Shown piece after piece: positions 17,421 to 26,345 of a DNA stretch of 64,000 nucleotides (its first letter is position 1; every line of letters begins with the position of its first letter). Under the pieces are notes generated by a model. It was not told where the DNA came from. It saw only the letters and a list, made by a program, of their open reading frames with translations, and did not search any database. The position numbers and the translations under genes were made by a program. The DNA is from Pacificimonas sp963710205 (GTDB lineage: Bacteria > Pseudomonadota > Alphaproteobacteria > Sphingomonadales > Sphingomonadaceae): positions 478,561 to 542,560 of the forward strand of contig CAVPZG010000004.1 in assembly GCA_963710205.1 (NCBI GenBank), given 5' to 3'.

Positions 17421-17423
17421 AGG

Positions 17424-18315
17424 ATGGCGACGCTCACTCTTCCCGATGTGCGCGGCACGGTGGAGCAGAACGCCGACCTGGCGGGCTTCATCTGGTTTCG
17501 GACCGGCGGTCCGGCGGACTGGCTGTTCCGGCCCGCAGATGTGGACGACCTGTCGGCGTTTCTGCGCGATCTCGATCCTGCCATTCCCGTCCTGCCTGTC
17601 GGCGTCGGGTCGAATCTGATTGTCCGGTCGGGCGGTGTGCCGGGTGTGGTCATCCGCCTCCCCAAGGCCATGGGACGTATCGAGGTCGACGAGCATGCGC
17701 GTACGCGCTGGCGGCGCGGCAATGGGGATCAGCGTTGCGTCCAGCGCGCGCGATGCGGGCGTCGCTGGCCTGGAATTCCTGCGCGGCATACCGGGCACGA
17801 CGGGGGGCGCGGTGCGCATGAATGCGGGCGCCTATGGCAGCGAGGTAGCGGACTATCTGGTCGAGGCCGTGATCGTTCGGCGCAGCGGAAAGGTCGAAAC
17901 ACTGTCCGCAGCCGAGCTTGGCTACAGCTATCGCCATTCCAATCTGAACGAGGGCGATATCGTCGTCGAAGCGCTGTTCGAAGGTCGCCCCGGCGATCCT
18001 GCGGCCATCGGCGCGCGCATGGACGAAATCCAGCGGCAGCGCGAAGCCTCTCAGCCAACGCGGACGCAGACCGGCGGCTCGACCTTTAAAAATCCCGAAG
18101 GCGCAAAGGCCTGGCAACTGGTCGATGCAGCGGGATGCCGGGGGCTGGAAATCGACGGCGCGCAGGTCAGCGAAAAGCACACCAATTTCCTGATCAACAC
18201 GGGCGAAGCGACAGGCAACGCCATCGAGGCCTTGGGCGACGAAGTGCGCGCGCGGGTAAAGGCCCATTCCGGCGTCGAGCTGGAGTGGGAAATCGAACGG
18301 GTGGGCAGGCGATGA
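17424..18315 (+). CDS. murB: UDP-N-acetylenolpyruvoylglucosamine reductase MurB, frameshifted
   Basis: MurB is the FAD enzyme that reduces enolpyruvyl-UDP-GlcNAc to UDP-MurNAc. The N-terminal FAD part (WFRTGGPADWLF and PVGVGSNLIVRSGG) is in one frame as far as GRIEVDEHA. From VRAGGAAMGISVASSARDAG to the end the next frame is used, including GIPGTTGGAVRMNAGAYG, the SYRHSN segment with the usual proton-donor Ser region, and GSTFKNPEG. The shift is at about 17694-17705 in CATGCGCGTACG, where one extra base explains it. Corrected length is 296 residues, normal for the family. As with murD, an essential gene broken by one base suggests a sequence error. Confidence 0.9.
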
Positions 18316-19235
18316 AAGTCGCGGTCCTGATGGGCGGCTGGTCCGCCGAACGCGAGGTTTCGCTGATGTCCGGCAAGGGCGTTGCGAAGGCCTGCCGTGC
18401 GCTCGGTCACGAGACCGTCGAGGTCGATATGGACCGCAATGTCGCTGCGCGTCTCGCCGAGCTGAGGCCAGACGTGGTGTTCAACGCACTGCACGGCGTC
18501 CCGGGCGAGGATGGCACGGTTCAGGGCATGCTCGACCTGATGGGCGTTCCCTATACCCATAGCGGCGTGGCGACCTCGGTTGTGGCCATCGACAAGGAAC
18601 TGACCAAACAGGCGCTGATGCCGCATGGCATCAAAATGCCAGTCGGCAAGGTCGTGAAGAGCGACAGCCTGCATGATGGCGATCCGCTTCCCCGCCCCTA
18701 CGTCCTGAAGCCTGTCAACGAGGGGTCAAGTGTCGGGATCGCCATCGTCACGGACGAGTCCGGTTATGGAAATCCGATTGCCCGTGATGCCGAGGGGCCA
18801 TGGCAGGATTTTGACGCGCTATTGGCAGAACCCTTTGTGGGGACGCGGGAACTGACCGTTGCCGTGATTGGCGATCAGGCGCTTGCCGTCACCGAGCTGA
18901 AACCCAATAGCGGCTTTTACGATTATGCCGCCAAATATACCGAGGGGCTGACCGTACATGTCTGCCCTGCCGAACTGCCGGAAGACGTGACGGCGCGCGC
19001 CATGACGGACGCGGTCCGCGCGCATCGGCTGCTTGGCTGCCGGGGCGTCAGCCGTTCGGACTATCGCTATGACGATGGCGCGGGGCCGGACGGGCTATGG
19101 CTGCTTGAGACCAATACCCAGCCGGGCATGACACCGCTCAGCCTGGTGCCGGAGCAGGCGAAATATGTCGGCATGTCCTATGAGGATCTTGTGCAGCGCA
19201 TATTGGACGAAGCATTGAAGGATCACGCGAAATGA
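18312..19235 (+). CDS. ddl: D-alanine--D-alanine ligase
   Basis: The enzyme makes the D-Ala-D-Ala dipeptide used by MurF. The 307-residue ATP-grasp protein has VLMGGWSAEREVSLMSG at the start, ALHGVPGEDGTVQGML, SGVATSVVAIDKELTK, the ATP-grasp YVLKPVNEGSSVG loop, and the Mg-binding ETNTQPGMTPLSLVPEQA near the end. An upstream in-frame ATG at 18135 is inside murB, so ATG 18312 is used. It overlaps both neighbours by four bases (ATGA), which supports the operon. Confidence 0.97.
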   Translation: MKVAVLMGGWSAEREVSLMSGKGVAKACRALGHETVEVDMDRNVAARLAELRPDVVFNALHGVPGEDGTVQGMLDLMGVPYTHSGVATSVVAIDKELTKQALMPHGIKMPVGKVVKSDSLHDGDPLPRPYVLKPVNEGSSVGIAIVTDESGYGNPIARDAEGPWQDFDALLAEPFVGTRELTVAVIGDQALAVTELKPNSGFYDYAAKYTEGLTVHVCPAELPEDVTARAMTDAVRAHRLLGCRGVSRSDYRYDDGAGPDGLWLLETNTQPGMTPLSLVPEQAKYVGMSYEDLVQRILDEALKDHAK

Positions 19236-20098
19236 GCGGCCGCGTCGTTCTGAAACGCGGCCAGCGTCCGTCCGCCAAAGGCGCGCGCGCATCGGCGAAG
19301 CGCGCGCCCGCGCCCCTCAAGGCCCGGGCATCCCGTCCCTGGATCGCCCCGACAGTTGCCGTCCTTCTTGCGGTTGGGGCGCTTGGCACGGCGTGGCTCT
19401 ATCAATTGCCGGACCGGTTGTGGCTGGCGGCCGCAAAGGGGGTGGCCGCTGCGGGTTTCGAAGTCCGCAATGTCGAAGTGGACGGCGCGAAGGAAATGCG
19501 GAAACTTCCGCTTTATACCGCTGCCCTGGACGGTGCATCGGATTCCATGCTTCTTGTCGATCTGGATGAAGTGAAGCAGCGGCTGGAGCTGCTGCCGTGG
19601 GTGGAGGAAGCCCGCGTCGGCCGCGTGCTTCCGGACACACTGAAGATCGACATCACGGAGCGCCGTCCGGTTGCGATCTGGCAGAATGACGGCATGCACC
19701 GGCTGATCGATGCGCAAGGGCGCATTTTGCAGGCGGATGATCTCGGGCGCTTCGCGTCGCTGCCACTGGTCGTGGATGACGGCGCCGACAGGCAGGCGGG
19801 CACGCTTGTCAAATTGCTGGAGGACTACCCCGCATTTGCGGAACATTTCGCCAGCGCGACGTGGCGCGGCGGCCGGCGCTGGGACGTGCAGCTGAAATCC
19901 GGCGAGACGATCCTGCTGCCGGAAGGCGATGGCGCGGTGCGGCGCGCGCTTGACAGTTTTGTGCGGATGGAGCGTGACACAAAGCTGACGGGACGGGGTT
20001 TTGCCGCTCTCGATTTCCGCGTGCCGAAACAGATGGTGGTCCGGGCTGGTGCGGAAGGCGGTGAAACGCTGATGACCATCGACGGGACAGAAATATGA
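19232..20098 (+). CDS. ftsQ: Cell division protein FtsQ
   Basis: FtsQ is the divisome hub that binds FtsB/FtsL. The 288-residue protein has a basic cytoplasmic tail of about 35 residues, one membrane span (about 36-57), then a POTRA domain with FEVRNVEVDGAKEM and a beta domain containing LPWVEEARVGRVLPDTLKIDITERRPVAIW, the best-kept part of the family. Overlaps of four bases with ddl and ftsA hold it in the operon. Confidence 0.95.
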   Translation: MSGRVVLKRGQRPSAKGARASAKRAPAPLKARASRPWIAPTVAVLLAVGALGTAWLYQLPDRLWLAAAKGVAAAGFEVRNVEVDGAKEMRKLPLYTAALDGASDSMLLVDLDEVKQRLELLPWVEEARVGRVLPDTLKIDITERRPVAIWQNDGMHRLIDAQGRILQADDLGRFASLPLVVDDGADRQAGTLVKLLEDYPAFAEHFASATWRGGRRWDVQLKSGETILLPEGDGAVRRALDSFVRMERDTKLTGRGFAALDFRVPKQMVVRAGAEGGETLMTIDGTEI

Positions 20099-21354
20099 AA
20101 CGGCCCGGCCCCAAACCGCGCGGTGAGCGCACGGTCGCCGTTCTGGATGTCGGAACCTCCAAGGTCGCGGCCCTGATCGCGCTTGTCAGCGGCGACGAGG
20201 ATGCGCCGCGTGTGATCGGCAGCCACCAGCTGGCCTGTGCGGGCATGAAAAGCGGCCTTGTGTCGGACCTGCAGGCTGTCGAGGGTGCGGTTCGGCAGGC
20301 AATGGACAAGGCCGAGCGCAATGCGGGCGTTACGGTTCAGGACGTGACCGTTTCCGTTTCGGCGGGCGGCCTCGACAGCGATGTTGCCACCGTCGAGGTC
20401 GACATTGGCGGGCAGAAGATCGAGCGCGCCGACCTGGATCATGTTCATGCCGAAGCGCGGGCCCGGATCGAACCTGCGGGGCGATCGATCCTGCATGCGG
20501 AACCGGCGCTCTATACGCTCGACGGGCAGAATGCGGTGATGAACCCGCTTGGGCTTCATGCCGAAACGCTGGGCGTTTCGATACACATATTGAGCGCCGA
20601 ACGCTCGCCGATGCAGAATCTGGAAACGGCCGTTCGCAGCGCGGACCTGAATGTGGTCCGCAAGATTGCCGCTCCCATCGCGGCGGCGCGGGCGTGTCTG
20701 GGCAAACAGGAACGCGACCTGGGCGTCGCGCTTGTCGACATGGGCGCGGGGCGAACCAATGTCGCGATTTTCGCGCAGGGCATGCTGGCAGGCTTTTCCT
20801 CGATTGAAATGGGCGGTGAGGATGTGACCGCGGATGTGGCAAGCGCGCTTGGCACGCCGCGCGCCGCTGCCGAAAGGCTGAAGGCGCTGAAGGGGTCCGC
20901 CAGCGCCGTGCCGCGCGACAATCACGAAATGATCGACGTGCCTGGCCTGTCGGGTGGCAGCGAGCTGGTGCAGCGCCCGCGCGCTGAACTGGTGCAGGCC
21001 ATCAGGGGGCGCCTCGATATCCTGTTCGGGCTGGTGGAGGAGCGCTTTGGCGAGCTTGGCTATCACGGCCCGCGTGCCCGGCAGGTCGTGCTGACGGGCG
21101 GCGGCGCATCGCTCGCTGGCATTGCCGACTATGCGGAAGGCGTGCTTGGCCGGCATGTGCGGATCGGTATGCCGGCGGGGCTGACGGGGATGCCGGAGGC
21201 GCAGCAGTCCAGCGCTTTCAACGTGCTGACCGGACTTGCCCTGCTCGCCTCCGGCGAGACACCTGATTTCTGGAAGCAGAGTCCGGCGGCCTTTGCGCCC
21301 ATCAAGGGAACGGGATTTGGCCGCATGTGGCAAATGCTCAGGCAGAATATCTGA
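20095..21354 (+). CDS. ftsA: Cell division protein FtsA
   Basis: FtsA is the actin-like protein that ties FtsZ filaments to the membrane. The 419-residue protein has the phosphate-1 loop VLDVGTSKVAALIA, the 1C domain with VSVSAGG, the phosphate-2 segment VALVDMGAGRTNVAIF, and the adenosine motif VVLTGGGASLAG. The C-terminal FGRMWQMLRQNI is a short amphipathic helix of the kind used for membrane binding. It is the last gene of the overlapping block; ftsZ follows after 96 bases. Confidence 0.96.
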   Translation: MKRPGPKPRGERTVAVLDVGTSKVAALIALVSGDEDAPRVIGSHQLACAGMKSGLVSDLQAVEGAVRQAMDKAERNAGVTVQDVTVSVSAGGLDSDVATVEVDIGGQKIERADLDHVHAEARARIEPAGRSILHAEPALYTLDGQNAVMNPLGLHAETLGVSIHILSAERSPMQNLETAVRSADLNVVRKIAAPIAAARACLGKQERDLGVALVDMGAGRTNVAIFAQGMLAGFSSIEMGGEDVTADVASALGTPRAAAERLKALKGSASAVPRDNHEMIDVPGLSGGSELVQRPRAELVQAIRGRLDILFGLVEERFGELGYHGPRARQVVLTGGGASLAGIADYAEGVLGRHVRIGMPAGLTGMPEAQQSSAFNVLTGLALLASGETPDFWKQSPAAFAPIKGTGFGRMWQMLRQNI

Positions 21355-21365
21355 TGGGAAACTCG

Positions 21366-21406
21366 TTTTCTCGAGAAAAATGCATTTTGGGGATTCACGG
21401 CGACTC
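21366..21406. promoter_or_regulatory. Candidate ftsZ control region: 14-base palindrome and two GANTC sites
   Basis: The 96-base gap between ftsA and ftsZ is the only long break in the division operon. It holds the exact palindrome TTTTCTCGAGAAAA (21366-21379), then GATTC at 21392 and GACTC at 21402. The last two are GANTC sites, the target of the CcrM methylase, spaced exactly ten bases apart. In Caulobacter, GANTC methylation is known to affect ftsZ transcription. That the same holds here is an inference. Confidence 0.45.
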
Positions 21407-21450
21407 CCCTGTTCTATAGGGTTATCTGAAAGCACTCAAAGGAGCGGGTC

Positions 21451-23022
21451 ATGGTGGAATTCGAGCGTCCGGAACTTACCGAACTGAAACCACGTATCAG
21501 TGTCATCGGCGTTGGCGGAGCAGGTGGCAATGCCGTTGCGAACATGATCCAGTCCGGGCTGGAAGGCGTTGATTTCGTTGTCGCAAATACGGACGCGCAG
21601 GCGCTTGCGGCAAGTCTGGCGGAAACCCGCATCCAGCTTGGCCACAAGATCACGCAGGGTCTGGGTGCCGGTGCCCGTCCGGAAATAGGCCGCGCCGCTG
21701 CGGAAGAAAATGCCGAGGAGATCGAGACCGCGCTCAATGGCTCCCACATGTGCTTCATCACCGCCGGTATGGGCGGCGGTACGGGGACGGGCGCGGCGCC
21801 GGTCATCGCGCAATATGCCCGTGAACGCGGAATTCTGACTGTCGGCGTTGTCACCAAGCCCTTCGGGTTCGAGGGCGCGAAACGCTCCCGCGCGGCGGAG
21901 AGCGGAATTGAGGAACTGCAGAAGCATGTCGACACGCTGATCGTCATTCCGAACCAGAACCTGTTCATGATCGCCAGCCCGCAGACCACCTTCAAGGAGG
22001 CCTTTGAGATGGCCGACCAGGTGCTGCATCAGGGTGTGCGCGGCATTACCGACCTGATGATGATGCCGGGCCTTATCAATCTCGATTTCGCCGACGTTCG
22101 TACCGTGATGTCCGAAATGGGCAAGGCAATGATGGGAACGGGCGAGGCCGAGGGCGAGAACCGCGCCATCGAAGCGGCGAACAAGGCCATTTCCAATCCT
22201 TTGCTGGATGAGGTTTCGCTGCGCGGCGCGAAAGCGTTGCTGATCAACATCACGGGCGGCGACGATATGGGCCTGATGGAAGTCGACGAGGCCGCCAATC
22301 ATATCCGCGACATGGTCGATGCCGATGCCAACATCATTTTCGGAAGTGCCTTCAACGAGGAACTGAACGGCAAACTGCGGGTGTCGGTTGTTGCGACCGG
22401 CATCGATGCCGAAGCGTCATCCGATGGCGCGGTGCGGGGCGCAACGAACGTAGCCGCGAAGCCCAGCCTTGGTGCGGTCGCCGCGAGTTTCGGCGGCCTG
22501 AGCCCCGCGCAGTCCTTTCCGAAGGCGGAAGCATCAGAACCTGCGTCCAGGTCCATGGCTGAGTCCGCGCCGGAGCCGGAACTGGCGAAGGAAGAGGCCG
22601 ATGCCGAGGATCAGGCGACTGATGAGGTCAAATCTGAGGTCCCTGAGATGTCCGAAGCGGCACCGGCTGAAAGTGATCCCCTGCCATTCGAGCATGCTGC
22701 CGATGAAGACAGGGTCGAACCGGAAGCAGCAGTCGCCGATCACAATGTGACCCCCCTTCGGATGACGCCGCCCGAGCCGGAAGCGAAACACGAGGAAGTC
22801 GCGGCAGAACGGCCCTATGCCGAGGGTATCCGCCCCGTACGTGACACGCCGCCTGCGCAGGAGCGTGGTCCAAGTCTGTTTGAACGGATGACCTCCATCG
22901 GCAAGGGTAAGACCGAAGCCAGGCGCGCGCGTGAAGACCTGTTCCCGGAGGGAGAAAAATCCGGCGCTGGTGAAGATCCGCTGGAAATTCCGGCCTTCTT
23001 CAAGCGCCAGGTCAACGATTAG
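21451..23022 (+). CDS. ftsZ: Cell division GTPase FtsZ
   Basis: FtsZ is the tubulin-like GTPase that forms the division ring. The 523-residue protein has the GTPase core (about 12-330) with VGGAGGNAVANM, the tubulin signature GGGTGTGAAPV near residue 107, and NLDFADVRTVM in the T7 synergy loop. A long acidic, disordered linker of roughly 170 residues follows, and then the C-terminal peptide DPLEIPAFFKRQVND that binds FtsA and other partners. The long linker is typical of alphaproteobacteria. A good ribosome site (AAAGGAGCG) precedes the ATG. Confidence 0.97.
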   Translation: MVEFERPELTELKPRISVIGVGGAGGNAVANMIQSGLEGVDFVVANTDAQALAASLAETRIQLGHKITQGLGAGARPEIGRAAAEENAEEIETALNGSHMCFITAGMGGGTGTGAAPVIAQYARERGILTVGVVTKPFGFEGAKRSRAAESGIEELQKHVDTLIVIPNQNLFMIASPQTTFKEAFEMADQVLHQGVRGITDLMMMPGLINLDFADVRTVMSEMGKAMMGTGEAEGENRAIEAANKAISNPLLDEVSLRGAKALLINITGGDDMGLMEVDEAANHIRDMVDADANIIFGSAFNEELNGKLRVSVVATGIDAEASSDGAVRGATNVAAKPSLGAVAASFGGLSPAQSFPKAEASEPASRSMAESAPEPELAKEEADAEDQATDEVKSEVPEMSEAAPAESDPLPFEHAADEDRVEPEAAVADHNVTPLRMTPPEPEAKHEEVAAERPYAEGIRPVRDTPPAQERGPSLFERMTSIGKGKTEARRAREDLFPEGEKSGAGEDPLEIPAFFKRQVND

Positions 23023-23103
23023 GACCGATGGCCCAACAGCCGTGATGCCGATGTGAATCTGGTGTCACGGCAAGCTGCCTCGTCCGGTCTGTGGCCGGGT
23101 GGG

Positions 23104-24117
23104 CTAAAGTTGGTCGATCGCCCTGGCGAGCGCGGAAATGTCGGATTCCGGTGTGTCCCAGGCGACCACGAAGCGCGCTTCGCCCGACCCGGCATCGCCC
23201 CAGTCGTAAAATTGAAAGCCCTGTTCCCGTAGTCCGGCGGCACCGGCGACGCCGATATTCACGAAGAGTTCGTTTGCCTGTACCGGGTGCATCAGACGAT
23301 CGCCGCAGGCACCTGCCAGCTTTGCCGCGCCTGCATTGGCGGCCCGGGCATTGCGGTCCCATGCCCCGCTTTCAATCATGGCGATCAGTTGCGCGGCAGC
23401 GAAACGGCCCTTTGACGGCATCTGTCCCGCGCGTTTCCGGAGGGAAGGGATGCTCCGCGCCAGGTCCTTGTCGAAGAAAACCAGCGCCTCGGCCGACATG
23501 CCGCCATTCTTGATGCAGCCGAAACTGAGTGCGTCAACGCCTGCGCGCCAGGTCACGTCGCCGGGATGGCATCCGAGCGTGACGAGCGCATTGGCGAACC
23601 GCGCTCCGTCCATGTGCAGGCGCCAGCCGCGCTGCCGCGCGTCTTCGCTTAACGCCGCGACCTCGTCCGGGGTATAGACACAACCATATTCGGTGGCCTG
23701 CGTGATGGATAGCGCGCGCGGCTGCACCTGATGCACGTCACCGCGCATGGGGGCCATGGCCGCGGCAATGGTCGCGGGCGTGAGCTTCGCGGAGGCCCCC
23801 TCCGCGAGGATCAGCTTTGCGCCGCCCGTGTAAAACTCCGGTGCGCCGGCCTCGTCGACATGAATGTGCGCCTCCTTATGGCAAAGAGCCGCGCCATAGG
23901 GCGGCAGCATTGCAGCGAGGGCGAGGGCATTGGCCGCTGTTCCCGTCGAAACGGGAAACACCCGGCATTGCGTACCGAAAAACGACCCGAACACGTCGTC
24001 GAGCCGATCAGAAATCGGGTCGCTGTCATATGACCCCTGCGTGACCCCATTCGCGGCGACGACCGCGTCCACCACCTCCGGGCAGGCGGACGCGGAATTG
24101 TCTGACAGAAACCGCAT
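23104..24117 (-). CDS. ltaE: Low-specificity L-threonine aldolase
   Basis: This PLP enzyme splits threonine or allo-threonine into glycine and acetaldehyde. The 337-residue protein starts with RFLSDNSASACPEVVDA and has GTAANALAL, the HIHVDEAGAPEF segment, HMDGARFANAL and the PLP lysine in SFGCIKNGG, all typical of the beta-eliminating lyase family. It follows icd on the same strand, nine bases after the icd stop, so the two may be co-transcribed. It is convergent with ftsZ across 81 bases that show no clear terminator. Confidence 0.9.
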   Translation of the reverse strand: MRFLSDNSASACPEVVDAVVAANGVTQGSYDSDPISDRLDDVFGSFFGTQCRVFPVSTGTAANALALAAMLPPYGAALCHKEAHIHVDEAGAPEFYTGGAKLILAEGASAKLTPATIAAAMAPMRGDVHQVQPRALSITQATEYGCVYTPDEVAALSEDARQRGWRLHMDGARFANALVTLGCHPGDVTWRAGVDALSFGCIKNGGMSAEALVFFDKDLARSIPSLRKRAGQMPSKGRFAAAQLIAMIESGAWDRNARAANAGAAKLAGACGDRLMHPVQANELFVNIGVAGAAGLREQGFQFYDWGDAGSGEARFVVAWDTPESDISALARAIDQL

Positions 24118-24126
24118 GGCGGTTCG

Positions 24127-25338
24127 CTACGCCATCGCCTTTTCAAGATTGTGGACGATGGCCTCAAAAAACTGTTCCGTGGTCATCCAGTTCTGGTCCG
24201 GGCCGATCAGCAGCGCGAGATCCTTGGTCATCTCGCCGCCCTCGACCGTTTCCACACAAACGCGTTCCAGTGTCTCGGCGAATGTCGTGACCTCCGGTGT
24301 GCCGTCGATTTCACCGCGATGCTTCAGCCCGCCGGTCCAGGCGAAAATGGAGGCGATGGGATTGGTCGAAGTGGCCTTGCCCTGCTCGTGCATGCGGTAG
24401 TGACGTGTCACCGTACCATGGGCGGCCTCGGCTTCGACGGTCTTGCCGTCGGGGGTCATCAGAACCGACTTCATGAGGCCGAGCGAGCCGAAGCCCTGCG
24501 CGACGGTATCGGACTGCACGTCTCCATCGTAATTCTTGCAGGCCCACACGAACTTGCCTGACCATTTCATGGCGGCGGCGACCATGTCGTCGATCAGGCG
24601 GTGTTCGTAGTGAATACCCGCCTTTTCAAACTGCGATTTGAAATCACGGTCGTAGATTTCCTGGAACAGGTCCTTGAAGCGCCCGTCATAGGTTTTCATG
24701 ATCGTGTTCTTGGTGCTGAGATAGACCGGCCATTTCCGCATCAGGCCGTAGTTGAGGCAGGCCTTTGCGAAGTCGCGGATGGACTCGTCGAGGTTATACA
24801 TCCCCATGGCGACGCCCGCGGACGGAAACTGGAAGATTTCATGTTCGAATTCGGTGCCGTCCTCGCCCTCGAACTTCATGGTCAGCTTGCCGGGGCCGGG
24901 AATATACATGTCCGTGGCGCGGTACTGATCGCCAAAGGCATGGCGGCCGATGACGATGGGATCGGTCCATCCCGGCACCAGGCGCGGCACGGATTTGATA
25001 ACGATGGGTTCGCGGAAAACGACACCGCCCAGGATGTTGCGGATCGTGCCATTCGGCGATTTCCACATCTTCTTGAGGCCGAATTCCTCGACCCGCGCCT
25101 CGTCCGGCGTGATGGTCGCGCATTTGACGCCAACGCCATGCTCGCGGATCGCGTTGGCAGCCTCGACAGTGATCCTGTCATCCGTCTCATCACGCTTCTG
25201 AATTGAAAGATCGTAATATTTCAGGTCGATATCGAGATAAGGCAGGATCAGCCGTTCGCGTATCCATTGCCAGATGATCCGGGTCATTTCGTCGCCGTCT
25301 AGTTCGACGATAGGATTTTTGACCTTGATCTTTGCCAT
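24127..25338 (-). CDS. icd: NADP-dependent isocitrate dehydrogenase, dimeric eukaryote-like type
   Basis: The enzyme oxidises isocitrate to 2-oxoglutarate in the TCA cycle. The 403-residue protein begins MAKIKVKNPIVELDGDEMTR and contains YYDLSIQKRDETDD, NGTIRNILGG, FREPI, GRHAFGDQYRATD, and SDTVAQGFGSLGLMKSVL, the pattern of the homodimeric class found in alphaproteobacteria and eukaryotes. An in-frame ATG seven codons earlier (25359) is rejected because the family starts at MAKIKV. The stop is nine bases before ltaE. An ATGTG-N6-CACAT palindrome lies just upstream. Confidence 0.96.
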   Translation of the reverse strand: MAKIKVKNPIVELDGDEMTRIIWQWIRERLILPYLDIDLKYYDLSIQKRDETDDRITVEAANAIREHGVGVKCATITPDEARVEEFGLKKMWKSPNGTIRNILGGVVFREPIVIKSVPRLVPGWTDPIVIGRHAFGDQYRATDMYIPGPGKLTMKFEGEDGTEFEHEIFQFPSAGVAMGMYNLDESIRDFAKACLNYGLMRKWPVYLSTKNTIMKTYDGRFKDLFQEIYDRDFKSQFEKAGIHYEHRLIDDMVAAAMKWSGKFVWACKNYDGDVQSDTVAQGFGSLGLMKSVLMTPDGKTVEAEAAHGTVTRHYRMHEQGKATSTNPIASIFAWTGGLKHRGEIDGTPEVTTFAETLERVCVETVEGGEMTKDLALLIGPDQNWMTTEQFFEAIVHNLEKAMA

Positions 25339-25361
25339 GGGGAAGAGGCTCCTGAACATAA

Positions 25362-25377
25362 ATGTGGATTTTCACAT
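25362..25377. promoter_or_regulatory. Short palindrome ATGTG-N6-CACAT upstream of icd
   Basis: ATGTG (25362-25366) and CACAT (25373-25377) form an inverted repeat 24 bases ahead of the icd start, in the gap shared with the divergent psd gene. The spacing is two bases too short for a CRP site (TGTGA-N6-TCACA). It could bind a dimeric regulator of either gene; nothing here names one. Confidence 0.25.
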
Positions 25378-25460
25378 GACCTATTGAGTGGCGCACGGGG
25401 AATCAATGCCGGAACAGAGGGCGATTGCGGGGACGTGCCCTACGCTGCTAGACGAAGGGC

Positions 25461-26345
25461 ATGGATGACAAGAACACGCCCCCAGAGCCGCCGGTTACAC
25501 CGGTTACCGAAACGCCAAAGACGCCCAGGACGCCCAAGGCCGCGAAAGTAGAAGCCGCACCGGAATTGCCTGCCGAAAGGGCAAAGCCGACCGCGCCCGT
25601 AGAAGGCGACATTGTCAGCGACATGCCGCCGACGAGCGACCTGCAGGCGGCGAAATATGAATTTCCCAAGATGCACCCGGAAGGCACGAAATTCGTCGTC
25701 ATCGGTGCGGCGCTGGCGCTGTTTTCATGGTTCGTGATCGACTGGGAAATCCTCGGCTGGCTATTCGCCGGCCTTACCATCTGGATCTGGGCGTTTTTCC
25801 GCGATCCCCAGCGCGTTACGCCGGACGGTGACGATCTGATCGTGTCGCCCGCGGACGGTCTGATTTCGCATATTGTGACCGTGCCCGCACCGCGTCAGCT
25901 GGCAGCCAGCGGCCTGTTGGAAGACGCCAGCTATACGCGCATTTCGGTATTTATGAACGTGTTCGACGTGCATGTGAACCGTGCGCCGGTCGCGGGTAAG
26001 GTCAGCCGTATCGTCTATGTTCCGGGCAAGTTCGTGAATGCCGAACTGGACAAGGCGAGTGAGGACAATGAGCGTCAGTATTTCGTGATTGAAAAGGCTG
26101 ATGGAACGCGCGTCGGCATGACGCAGATCGCCGGTCTGGTCGCACGCCGCATCGTCAAGTTCGTGCGCGAGGGGCAGGGGGTCGCCGCCGGCGAGCGTAT
26201 CGGCCTGATCCGGTTCGGGAGCCGCGTCGATGTGTTCCTGCCCGCCGGCTACACGCCTGCAGTCGCGATTGGACAGCGGGCGATTGCCGGTGAGACCGTG
26301 CTTGCCACCATGGGCGGGAAGGCCGTGACGGGTTCACCTCGTTGA
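25461..26345 (+). CDS. psd: Phosphatidylserine decarboxylase proenzyme
   Basis: The enzyme turns phosphatidylserine into phosphatidylethanolamine at the inner membrane. The catalytic part (about residues 70-290) has two hydrophobic helices, FFRDPQRV, SPADGLI, FMNVFDVHVNRAPVAG, and the self-cleavage site in RFGSRVDVF, whose Ser becomes the pyruvoyl group. This is the short form of the family. The first 65 residues are an added Pro/Thr/Ala-rich tail with no family match that I know of. AAGGGC just before the ATG may serve as ribosome site. The stop overlaps the pssA start (TTGA), so the two steps of the pathway are coupled. Confidence 0.95.
   Translation: MDDKNTPPEPPVTPVTETPKTPRTPKAAKVEAAPELPAERAKPTAPVEGDIVSDMPPTSDLQAAKYEFPKMHPEGTKFVVIGAALALFSWFVIDWEILGWLFAGLTIWIWAFFRDPQRVTPDGDDLIVSPADGLISHIVTVPAPRQLAASGLLEDASYTRISVFMNVFDVHVNRAPVAGKVSRIVYVPGKFVNAELDKASEDNERQYFVIEKADGTRVGMTQIAGLVARRIVKFVREGQGVAAGERIGLIRFGSRVDVFLPAGYTPAVAIGQRAIAGETVLATMGGKAVTGSPR

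Noticed and set aside
19825..21435. A 536-codon open frame antisense to ftsQ and ftsA
   Set aside because: Composition is that of a shadow, and both sense genes are certain.
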